Source: Poronia punctata (Eukaryota; Ascomycota; Sordariomycetes; Xylariales; Xylariaceae). Taken from it: a stretch of DNA of 64,000 bases. Positions 48,722 to 59,800 of the stretch are shown here, one piece after another. The DNA lies in the NCBI GenBank assembly GCA_022579005.1, contig MU401500.1:157835-221834 (forward strand), given 5' to 3'. Under the pieces are notes generated by a model. That model saw nothing but the letters and a program-made list of their open reading frames with translations, was not told the origin of the DNA and did not search any database. Position 1 is the first letter of the stretch, and every line of letters begins with the position of its first letter. Made by a program: the position numbers and the translations under genes.

Positions 48722-49126
48722 CAGTCGGTCCTCATTAGAAACGAGCAAAACTAAACTTTTTTTCTAAACTTATAACTGCAATAACTTTGTTAATTTATAA
48801 AATATAAGGATATATATAGTTTTAATATATTAGGCATGCTATAATAAACGTAAATAAAAAAAGAAAAATTTAATATCTATTTTATTTATTTAATTATACA
48901 TGTTTTAAGTTTTTGCTAATAAAGTAGGTAAGTATATTGTTTAATAATTAAATTAGAAAAATAGGTATACGTTAAGTACTTACATGATATAAAAGCTAAT
49001 AATAGCCGCTACATACCTTTATTTTTAATAGATATTAGACCATGTTGTAGTTATGTTATGTGTCGTTAAACATGTTGAGTTTTGGTGTAAAACATCGTAG
49101 TGCTCGTTTCTAATGGGTCCCCACTG
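48722..49126. mobile_element. MITE-like element with 26-bp inverted ends and TA target duplication
   Basis: The ends are inverted repeats: the left starts CAGTCGGTCCT and the right (reverse complement) starts CAGTGGGGACC, after which 15 bases, CATTAGAAACGAGCA, are identical at both ends. TA dinucleotides flank both ends (48720-48721 and 49127-49128), as expected for Tc1/mariner-pogo (Fot1-like) transposons. The 405-bp body is very A/T-rich, far more than its flanks, and has no open frame that could be a transposase. It is therefore a non-autonomous miniature element, or a deletion derivative, mobilised in trans. Its A/T richness may partly reflect repeat-induced point mutation. Confidence 0.85.
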
Positions 49127-49978
49127 TACTAACCTACTGAATTTCCCATTGTGAGACACAATTGCGCTGTAGAATCACACGTAATAAGTACTCTGAAGAA
49201 TAAATACGTTTTTCGTACCTCAGGTTAATGATTTTAAATGGGTAAACGCGCAGCTTGACCGAGAGAGAAAGTCACGCTATTCCAAATTTACCTATACCGC
49301 TTGTAATTTCATACGCTAATTTACATTGCCAAGCCGAGCATTACGTTGTGTCGACCAGCAAATGGAGAGTGAGCAGGAACCTGTAATACAACATTAGCTT
49401 AACAACTCGGCCGGCCTCCCCTCCCTGGCTTGAACAGTCCTAACGTGCCAACATCACATTCAAGTCGGCTTAACCATTTTACTGTACAGAATCCCAAAGA
49501 CTCGAATCTCGTCGACACCGCATTTCTATCGTCGACTCTCTTATTCCGGGCTCGGGTTAGATGAACTCCTTCATTGACTCGACCACTTCGACATCCGTAT
49601 AACCCGACCAGTTTCTGTACAGCGTTAGTCTGTAAGGAGCTCGCTTGCACCCGCATCTGCAAGTTCGCTGTCGGCCGCAATCTTCGAGCCCCCTCCTCCT
49701 TTACGGTGGAATCTGTCATTACATCTCTCCACAGACTTCCCCCATTGCGAGGCCTTGCATCTATCGACTTGAATTACAAGCCAGGGCTTTGATCCACGTC
49801 AGTGGATTGCGCATGCGTTCGCGCCCGGTGCCACGATAACCCCATAGTGGCTGATCCATCATATTCGAGCCAAGCACACGCCGCATAAGCCCAAACAAGG
49901 CCCATCTAGACTTCCTCCTTCGCCTACACTTCCTTCTTTTCGTCCCAGCAGACCAGCACATCAGACAAGACCGCCAAC
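49127..49978. other. Intergenic region between the MITE-like element and the epsin gene
   Basis: Promoter and leader of the epsin gene. Overlapping short frames on both strands at 49399-49961 have no recognised features. Confidence 0.5.
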
Positions 49979-51914
49979 ATGTCGAAGGTAATGAGAAGCG
50001 TCAAAAACGTGACAAAGGGCTATTCCAGTGTCCAGGTCAAAGTCCGCGAAGGTTTGTTCAATTGCGACGCTTTATGCGACCCGCGACGTCGGAACGGCTT
50101 ACTGACAGTATTCTGCTGTAGCCACGAGTAATGACGCATGGGGCCCGACCGGGACTCAGATGAGCGAAATCGCCCAATTGACGTTTAATGGGTATGTCAC
50201 CGTGGCATCACAGGACCATGTCGCTCACTAGCCCCTTTTCAGTTCGGTTCTCCTGACCACCTCACAGATCGACCGAATTCTACGACATAGTAGATATGCT
50301 CGACAAGCGGATGAATGACAAGGGCAAGAATTGGAGACACGTCCTCAAGGCGTTGAAGGTTCTCGACTATTGTTTGCACGAGGGATCAGAATTGGTTGTC
50401 ACATGGGCCCGGAAGAACGTTTACATCATCAAAACTCTGCGTGAATTCGTCTACGTAGACGAAGAAGGCCGTGACGTGGGCCAGAATGGTGCGTTCGTCG
50501 GTGCGCAGTTTGACATGGACATGCTAACTCTTCGCTAGTCCGCGTTGCGGCAAAAGAGCTCACCGCACTGCTTCTCGACGAAGAGCGACTGCGAGCCGAA
50601 CGAGCCGACAGGAAAACATGGAAATCCAGAGTCACCGGCATCGAAGAGTTCGCCCCAGCTACCACCCCCGGGGGGAGCCAGCGACAGCAACGTCCTCGGC
50701 GGCGACACAGCGACGAGGATGATGCCGAATATAGGTTAGCGATCGAAGCCAGCAAGCAACAAGAAGAGGAGGACAGGAGGCGGCGCGAAGGTCGCCAAGG
50801 TACCAGTGATGTTGATGACGACCTTGCAAAAGCTATCAAGCTTAGCAAGGAAGAGGACGAACGACGGAAGCGTGAACTAGAGGAAAGCAATGCATCAGCA
50901 TTATTCGGTATGAGCGATCCTGCGCCTGCTCCTCAGCCGCAACCTACCGGAAACATGGGATACCATCAAGGAAGCAATGTGGATTGGGCGGGAAATCCAA
51001 TCGATCAGACGCAGTACTTGCAGCAACCGCAGCCAACAGGATTTGTGAACAACGCGTATACAGGGTACCCGAGTAACGGCAACGGCTACTCAAATGGCTT
51101 TGGGCAGCAGTCGACCGGCATGTACGACCCGTTTGGCCAGCAGAACCAGCAGAACCAGCAGAACCAGCAGAGCCAGCAGAGCCAGCAGAACCAGCAGAAC
51201 CAGCAGCAGATGTTCACGATGCAACCGACCGGGTACAACCCTTATGCCCAGCAGCAAGCCTTTTCACCACAACAACCCCAATCCCCCGAGCCATTTGCTC
51301 AGCCAGGAAGCAACAACCCCTGGGCGGGCAATAACACTGGCCACCTCGGGGCACAGTCGCCTATCCAGCCCATGAAGACAGGCTCCAACAATCCATTCGC
51401 GTCGCCTTTTGCTCGCCCTCAGACGGCGAAGCCAACATCCACACCGACGCTCAATACTCTGCAGAGTCTCCCGGAGCAGAAAACACTCCAGACTTACACC
51501 CCCCCTCCCCAGCAGGCCTTCCAACCTCCCCAGCAACAGCAGCAGCAGCAGCAGTCTCTGAGGCCCATGAACGATCACGAGATGAGACTCAACGCTCTTC
51601 TTGCCAGTGGCGATGGCATGGACACATTCGGAAACACTGGCGACTTGCGAATTCCCTCTCAGCATACGGCGCCGGGTACATTTGTCAATTCAGCCGGTGC
51701 TGGCGCTCAGAAACTTACGGCTGAAGCTACTGGCAATAACCCATTCCTCAGGTCACAATTCACGGGCATGCACCAGCCCTCGTACAACCAGCAGCAAATG
51801 CCAGCCGCTACCGGCCCCGCGATGATGAATAGCTACGGTGGCGGTAATAACCCATTCGCTGCACGTTCGCCACAGCAAAACAACCAGCAGAACCAGGATC
51901 TCATTCAGTTTTAG
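49979..51914 (+). CDS. Epsin (ENTH-domain endocytic adaptor)
   Basis: Four exons (49979-50051, 50122-50191, 50268-50488, 50539-51914) encode 579 residues. The ENTH domain occupies about residues 1-140: VKNVTKGYSSVQVKVREATS, STEFYDIVDMLDKRM, NWRHVLKALKVLDYCLHEGS and VRVAAKELTALLLDEERLR. Two ubiquitin-interacting motifs follow, EYRLAIEASKQQEEE and DLAKAIKLSKEEDE. The rest is Gln/Asn/Pro-rich with CAG-type repeats and ends with NPF motifs (NNPFAS, NNPFLR, NNPFAA) that bind EH-domain proteins, and a clathrin-box-like DLIQF at the very C-terminus. It binds phosphoinositides and ubiquitinated cargo at the plasma membrane. Corresponds to yeast Ent1/Ent2. Exon joins reproduce the family sequence at every border. 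Confidence 0.94.
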
Positions 51915-53331
51915 CGTATCCCTCTCCGCGGCCACCTCGGACAAGTGCATACTGTATGCAACCGACCATTGTCTACGACTAGCTTTCGTTGGGATTTCAT
52001 TTAGGCCTGGATAGGCCAGAGCATGTACCGGGCTATCCACCGAGATGCATATTCCAACTTTGTTTCGGCTAGTAAGGGACCTATTGGGAAGAAAACCCTT
52101 AAGTGGGCTGTTTCCCGAGGCCATTGCCATTCATTGTCCCATCCTTAACTTCTCCTATTTTATTTTCTTGATACCTGTCTACGCTTGTGTGATTTATTTA
52201 GAAGAAAGGCGGGAAAGAAGCGGCACGAGTAGGCAGCCATGAGTAGAGGAAGCCCGGCTGTGTAGTAGAGGGCACCGCCATACCAAGATTTACCCCTTAT
52301 AATTAGCACGTGGCGCCACCACCGTCTCTCACATTCCGCGTCGTTTTTAACGTTCTGCCTTGTATATAAAACCCCCGTCGCGAACGCGCTCTATGGCCGG
52401 GAAAATTCGGGCCCGCGGAAGAAAAAGTCTTTTAATGCTATTGTGTGCTCGCTGGCGTTTCGATTTTTTTTTGGGTTTTTTTTTTGCGGACTGTTGATTC
52501 TCTTCTTTTGTCTGGTAGTCGTCTTTGTTGTTGACGGGTGTGGTATTATCCCCCCCCTGGACAAAATATGGATATGGAGGCGCTTTTATAGACATTTTAA
52601 CATGACAAGCCGTTTTAAGCTTCAAAGTTGAAATACATAAGTTCTAGTATACGCAAAAACAGGGTATATACAACAACGGTTTATTTCCTATTCATCAATT
52701 CATCTCATTCGTACTCTCCCTCCTCCCCTCCACCCCCAAATAAGTCTCTTCTCGCGCGCCGAAATCCCTTCCTTGTCTCGCTCTCAAATACTCGGGGAAA
52801 GTGAAGATGGAGTGTTTTTCCCCCGAAGCGGTGAATTCCGAGGGTCTTTCTTTAGTCAGGAGTTATACAGACAGACAGACAGACACCTGTGACACTATCT
52901 TTGTTGTACATGGTGTAGTAAACTTGTTCTCTGCGCCGAGTATTTCTCCGCTAGACTTGAGGGAGGATCATGGGTCCTGATCTGCACTGGGGGGGCTTGC
53001 TTGCTTACTTGCTTACTGAGGAGAGCAAGAGCATGTAGATCAGAGAATACGTGATGACGCGGCGTTTCGAAGAGAGCACAAGACGCGGAGTAGGTTGGGC
53101 CTCGGTTCGTTCAACGTAACTTGGCATTGGCAGCGGCTGCTGACCCCTCGACTGCGTCGGATTTATGACTCCCATCCGAGGACTTCCCCCCGGTCTTCAG
53201 CCCCCCTTTTATCCGCTGGCGCTTTTTCGAGTATTCGGGGAACACACGCTGGTATGCGGCGAAGACACTGATTCGATGTTTTCTTTCTCATTTGTCTTGT
53301 TCATTTTTCGGCCGGGAAGAAAGACTGTAGA
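51915..53331. other. Convergent intergenic region
   Basis: 3' flanks of the epsin and centrin-like genes. It includes short tandem repeats (ACAG units near 52868 and CTTG/CTTA units near 53005). No gene is supported. Confidence 0.5.
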
Positions 53332-54083
53332 TCACCTGTCGAGAAAGATGCCAACGAATTCTTCACGACTCACGCCGCCCTTGCCCTCGACATCGAATTG
53401 TTCGATCATGCTGTGGATCTCGTTCTCGGGAACGTCCTCGTTCAACTCTTTGACGACGGTGCGCAAGTCATCGACGGTGATCATGCCCTTGGTGCCCTTG
53501 TCGAACAGAGCAAACGTCTTAAGAAGCTCCTCGCGCGGGTCCCTCGAGGCAATATACCTGGCGGCAATAGCCTGGAACCCCTCGCGCGACAACCTCAGGT
53601 CCACGACGCCGGGGGTGTTGGACGGCGGTGGTTGGCCCGCTATAGACGGCAGCGGGCCCCAGTTGGGTTTCGGATGCGCCGCCGATTTGAACGCGTTGAT
53701 CAGATCCGGTCGCGACAGGCTGTTGAAGCCGAGCGCTTGGAGCGCGTAGCGGAATTCGGAGAAGTCGAGCTGGTCGTCTTTGTTCATATCAAAGAGATGG
53801 AACTAGTAGACGCAAATTCAGCCCAAGTTAGTCTCTTTTTTTGCGATCGCATTATAGAGAGAGAAGGGGGACGGGGAGAACTTACACAATCGTTGACTTC
53901 GCTTCTGTGCTCATCACTTATCTGGTCCCATGGCTCGGCGGGCTCGGGATTGCGCACTGCGGCGGTGAAGCGCGATCCAACGCGCGACGCGCCTGGCCGT
54001 ATTGTCGAGGCGTGCATGCCGGCGCCACTGCCGTACTCGTTCATGCTGCCGCTGGCGTAGTTGTTTATCCCCGAAGCCATCAT
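53332..54083 (-). CDS. Centrin-like EF-hand calcium-binding protein
   Basis: Two exons (54083-53886, 53802-53332) encode 222 residues. A Gly/Ser/Arg-rich N-terminal extension of about 50 residues precedes the EF-hand region. EF1 is canonical: FDMNKDDQLDFSEFRYALQ, spliced directly after NDC. EF2 is absent or replaced by a Pro-rich insert (HPKPNWGPLPSIAGQPPPS). EF3 (DKGTKGMITVDD) and EF4 (DVEGKGGVSREE) keep the fold but have Lys or Gly at ligand positions, so calcium binding there is doubtful. The pattern FxLFDxxxDxxxDFxEFRYALQALGF and the KELNEDVPENEI helix fit centrin/Cdc31, a spindle-pole and Sac3-THP1 mRNA-export component. The insert makes it longer than usual centrin, so a divergent paralogue is also possible. 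Two Met codons open the frame (54083 and 54080). Confidence 0.8.
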
Positions 54084-56817
54084 GTTTGATTTTTATTTAG
54101 GTGTTATATAAAGAGCTGCTTGATAGCGGCTTCTCGTAGCCGCCGTGTATGTTTCCTCCCTCTTACTCCTCTTAGGGCTGTCGACGCAGTCTGGGTTTTG
54201 TTTTATTTTGACCCTCGTGAGCGGTGTACGGAGATGTCGGTTCCCTTGTGGGATAGTTCGCGGCTAGGGTAGATAGCTCTGTTGTGCGAGTTGTTTCGAG
54301 GATCGAAAATGCAATGTAGCCTTGTTGTAGGTTGTATTCGGCTTAGAAAATATACACCAACGGAACCAATTGCGATGCAACCAAGTTATCTAGGTGAGCG
54401 AAGCGATTTGTAACCGACGACTTTTTTGCCAAATCCGCAGGGGATGTTTTGCTGGTTGGTAGAAAATGGATTGCAGTCGAGGAGCGTCGCGTTATCAATT
54501 AGCGCCAAGAAGCTCCAGCATCAATTCCACCTACCCCGAGCCAAGGAATAAAATGCCAACAAGAAGTGCTTGGTGGCAGCTTGAAGGTGCGCGAAGCTAT
54601 TCACGAAATGGAGCTATCGAGGTTTGGTAGGATCGTCGTAATAACACTGCAGTCGTGGTTTTTTTTGCAGCTGAGGGCGGACAGGTAATTGGCGTCTCCT
54701 TTGAAAGAAATTATGTTCCAAATAGCAGGACAAAGACAACGGCTAAAATAGACCGAAGCAGCAAAAGTATGCTGCTATGGTTTACTGAGGATTATGGGCT
54801 AGGAATTGTTGGTTGGTTCCGTCCAAAAGGTGCCCCAGGGCGCGTGTTTTCGCATCGGGAAGAACTTGGCTACCAAAATAAGTGGCTGGGGTCTTTTGCG
54901 ATTTGGGACTGGCACGCGTTCCGACCAGGGGGTGTTCTAATGATCTGCACGTACGAGTAGGTATTTACTTGAGTACCTACCCTACAGCATGCCTACCAAG
55001 TCGCGTTTAGGTTATGCACACGTGAAGTTTCGTACACAGGCACAACAGGTCCAAATATAGTAGACTTCTGCCAAGTACCTATATACCAAACTCTGTACTT
55101 TTTAACGTCCCTTTATTACTGCCTACTTGTATGCAAATATATAGTTTGATCTTATTTACAATAATTTTAGTTGACGTCTAATATGATGTGATTTATGTAC
55201 GGTATATTCTATAAGTACTCATAGGCGTCAGGAAGGAATGTTAGGTACCGCTGTACCTACCTACCTGCAGCACTTGGCTTTTCATGCCTTTTGCTCTGCA
55301 GTTGTGCAGCACCAGAAGCCAGCTGGCAGAGTACGTTAGCAGCCCGTCCCGTCTCGGTGTCTAAAAAGCAACACCTGCACTGGAGGTTATTCTACTCCAT
55401 CGCCGATGTTGGAGGAATGCATATTCTACACGATAGCCTCTTGTTTGTCAACTCTGGTTAACCAGTCATTGATTGGTGGTACTCTTTTAGGCAGCCAACG
55501 TCAAGTCTGCCTTGCTTAACAACGAGTCGCCCGAGTAAAACCGTCAAATCTGCTCAGCGCCAAACTATAAAAGCCAGTCTGGGATACCCCCAATCTCATG
55601 TAGCATTCTTCCCATTACTGCTACAATTCACACTCTAGATTCTGATCAGATAGAAGAAATATCTCATCCTGACTTCATTCTTCTCTACATCTTTAAAAAA
55701 TCTGTACGTATTTTATCTAGCCTTGCTTGTTTTCATTCTGGTCTTGTTATGTCATGATACCCCTCCAAGGTGTATCTACACGTAATGTTCCTTGGCTTAG
55801 CGTGATGCAGCAGCAGTAATCAGCGTGGTAGTCTAACCTAGCATGTGTCTGGTGGTCAACCTCGCACACATTTAAAGTTGAAGTTGAGTGAACCTTCAAC
55901 TTCTTAGGAAGCCTGACCTGCCTGAATGGTTGCTCGATCACCCGTACTCTGACGAATTCTATGAGGTCTCGCATCAGTACTTGTACTGCTATTGTTTGCT
56001 GTAGTGTGTACTGGTCCCCTGGTGCTGTTCTGTACAGTGTAGCCATCTTCAGTGGTGAAATAAGGGAGCTCTAGAGAACTACATGTAGCCATTCACAGCT
56101 TCAGAAAGGCTTCAAAGTACCCCACTACTGGCACCGATCCATCTACGAGTAGAAATTTATTGCAGGGGAGCTCTGGGGAGTACATTGGCCCATTATAGAA
56201 GGAGTAAAGAGAAACTTGTAGCAAGAGAGCTTCTCCTACACCTCTGGCCAAACTCAGCCTGTCTTTCCCCATTGTCCGCCCTTGTCTGTTTCTAGCCCCG
56301 TGGCGGGAATTCCCAAACAATCTACTTCTTCCGAGAGCTCTTTCACCCTGGACTACCACTACCAGACCTCTCAAAACTCATCTGGATCAATCATCACCAC
56401 AACCACCAGTTTATTTTTCCTTTCCATTCAGCCACTGCCAATCGATTATATTCTCCATTATTCTGTGGTTCATTCATTTACAACCATTGCACAGTCCGTC
56501 TCAATACCAGCCCATTCATGCGATTTCTTAACATCCGAGACTTTTTTCCACTGACATAACCTTGCACCCCAGAAAAAAAGTTTAACACCACAGTATCCCT
56601 CTGCTCGATCCTTCATCCCACCTCAACCGTTCTTCCGAACACGATTCCCTAAATATCTGTCCGCGACTACAGACGGCAGGCATCGATTCCATGTCTCCCT
56701 CGACATAGCAACATCGCATCGTCTCTTTTCACGCGTCAAACGCGCTAACCAACAACTTATCGTCAACCGCATCTCGAGGTAGCCTGAGACGACCACGCCT
56801 CAGCTAAACCTAGCGCG
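54084..56817. other. Long intergenic region before Nup98-96
   Basis: Open frames at 54655-54960 (no ATG) and 55747-56046 (minus, 99 codons) show no recognised features. A TATAAAAG at about 55566 followed by a C/T-rich stretch up to the start codon suggests a long leader or a separate short transcript. No transposon ends are seen. Confidence 0.45.
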
Positions 56818-59800
56818 ATGTCGTTCGGCGGCTTCGGTAGTGGTACCGGCACCGGTTTTGGTGCCGGCAATACCACATCCGGGTTCGGCGCCTTTGGCAA
56901 TAACAGTACAGCTACAACAGGTACAGGTTTGTCTTCCCTATTAGTTCGGACGCCCCCATCGACGTTCAACCGCTAATATAATCTCTAGGATTTGGTGCCG
57001 CAAACAACAACACCAACAACGGCGCTTCAGGGTTCGGCGGCGCCAATCCCAGCACTGGTAGCGTGTTTGGCTCTGGAGGTACACCGGGGTTTGGTTCGAC
57101 CACATCGAGTAAGTTTGTCTTCTTGGTTGCGATTCGGCGGTCCATATGGAGCGACCATTTCCCTTTTTTGGATCATCCTAACATAGCTATTAGGTGCTTT
57201 CGGTGCTAGTGGTAACACCGGGTTTGGCGCCAAACCTGCGACCCCAGCTTTCGGAGGGACTTCAACAGGCGGCAGCGTGTTCGGTGGTGGTGCTACCACC
57301 GCAACAACTGGGTCTGGCTTCGGGAGCTTCGGCGCCAATAACGCGAATAACAATACCACGTCAACAGCTAGCCCTTTCGGTGGTGGATCAGGGTCGACAC
57401 TCTTCGGCGGCGGCGCGGCCAAGCCAGCTTTTGGAACTGCGACGACCGGTACGACTGGCAACCTCTTCGGTGGTGGCAATAACGCCACTACTACCTCCTC
57501 TGGCTTCGGTTTCGGCAACACAGCCAACAACACCGCCAGCAGCGCCCTAGGAGCTGCGACTGGGGAACCACCCGGAACCGCCAATGTCACTAATTTCCAA
57601 CCTTTTATCGAGAAAGAAACATCTGGCGCGCAAAACTCGTACCAGAGCATCTTGTTTCAGGACCCTTATAAGAAGTGGTCAGCAGAGGAACTACGCCTTG
57701 CCGATTACGCTGCCGGTCGTCGCTATGGTGGCGCTTCGGGAAGCAGTGCGTTCGGAGTCGGATCCGGTTTTGGCAGCTTTGGTAACAACAACCAAACTGC
57801 AACCCCAGCCTTTGGCGCCTCAAACCCCACTACAGGTGGAACGGGCCTTTTCGGTGGTGGTAACAACACCACGACAGGCGGCGGGTTTGGCCAGAACAGC
57901 ACGGGTGCTAGTACTTTTGGGTCAAACACCGGTAGCAGTGTGTTCGGCGCTAAACCTGCTACGTCTAATCTATTTGGTGGCAGCACGACACCACAGCCAG
58001 CCCAAACGGGCAGCGTGTTCGGTGGTGGCGCCGGAACTGGATTTGGAAACAATACCGCAACCAATACGGGGGCCGGTGGTTTCGGCGCGGCCACCACTAC
58101 TGGCAGTGGACTTTTCGGCGGTGGTGGTAATAATAATACACAAAACAAACCAGGGTTCGGCTTCCAAACTACAAACAATACCACTACTGGCGGCTTTGGC
58201 ACTAACAACAATCCAAGTGGTGGAAGTGTATTCGGAGGCGGAGCAAATACCACTGCTAACACAGGCGGCGGACTATTCGGCGCCAGCAACCCTACCGCCA
58301 ACCAACAGACTACAGGTGGATTTGGCACAGGGGGCGGCTTCGGTGCGCAAACTCAACCACAGCAGCAACAGTCGAGCGGATTGTTTGGCAGCCAGCCGAA
58401 ACCAGCCGGAACAGGCATGTTCGGCAGCACTAACAACGCTACGCCCGCTACTGGTGGCGGATTGTTTGGCAGCACAGGGACTAATACAGGCGGATTTGGC
58501 CAATCGACAAATACTCAGTCTGGTGGTAGCATTTTCGGAGCCAAACCGGCCACACCTGCCGGTGGCGGACTCTTCGGTAGTACGGGCCAAACCCCTAGCC
58601 AGGGCAGTAGCATGTTCGGCGGGCTACAGAATAATCAAAATCAACAGCAACAGCCACAGCAGACCGGTAGTGTCTTTGGATCCCTCAATAACCAGAACCA
58701 GCAGCAAGGTGGCTTTGGCGCAAGCACACAACAAGCTGGAGGCAGTATGTTTGGTGCATCCAACAATCAGCAGCAAAATTCAATGTTCGGCTCTACGGCA
58801 CAGCAACCGCAAAACAATGGCATGGGCAACTCGCTATTCGGCAACTCCCAGGGTGCTCAATCCAATGCGCCATCGCTATCAGCAAGCATCAACGACCCGT
58901 CGGCATATGGATCCCTGTTTGCGAACCTGGGTGGCAATGAGGCTGCTAACCCCGGCCCTCTTGCAACACCAACGAACAAGAAGCAATCCAGGCGGCCCTC
59001 GATCTTGCCCTACTATAAACTGAACCCAGCTTCTGCATCACGATTCGCCACACCCCAAAAACGCGGCTACGGACTGTCATATAGCACGTATGGCACGCCA
59101 AACAGCCCTTCGAGCGTGGCAAGCACTCCGGGTGCATCCCAGAGCCTCCTTGGTGGAAGCCTATCCCGCAACCTTGGCAAGAGCGTATCGACGAGTAACT
59201 TGCGTCGGAGCTTTAATGTTGAGGATAGTGTCCTGGTGCCAGGCGCCTTCTCGGCTAGTCCAGGGCCGCGGTCCTACCACAGCGGCAGTATGAAGAAGCT
59301 TGTTATTAACAAGGATCTTCGCAGTGACCTCTTCTCGACCCCCACCAAGGACAAGCCAAGCACTGAAAATCCAAACACTGCTCGCAAGCTAAGCAAACGA
59401 GTCAGCTTCGACACCAGCAACGTGGGCGCGATCGAAGACGGCAGCGCCAGCAATGGTTCGCCCAATCTCGTCCCGAGCGCAGAGGAGCTTGGATACATCA
59501 GAAAGGACGCCAACGGCGCAAATGGGTCTATGTCGAATGCCGCATCTTCGGCAGTCGAGATGGAACAAGTCAAAGGGAACGAACTCGCTATCGTGCACGA
59601 GAACGAAGATGCGCCTCCCCAGGTTCGTAGCCCGGATGCTGCTACCCACGACGGCCAACCTGGAGATTACTGGATGTCGCCAAGCAAAGAAGAGATCGAG
59701 GGATTGAATCGCGTGCAACGACAGAAAGTAATGGATTTCACGGTGGGACGAGACAATGTTGGTTACGTCAAGTTCAAGGTTCCAGTAGATCTGACAACGA

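Noticed and set aside
54655..54960. 101-codon plus-strand frame
   Set aside because: No ATG start, a stop just upstream, and no recognisable domain; kept only as intergenic sequence.
55747..56046. 99-codon minus-strand frame with ATG
   Set aside because: No motif, no intron signals, and position in the long leader of Nup98-96; not supported as a gene.
57027..58328. Pro-rich minus-strand frames opposite the Nup98 FG repeats
   Set aside because: Low-complexity mirror of the Gly/Phe/Asn repeats; not a protein family.
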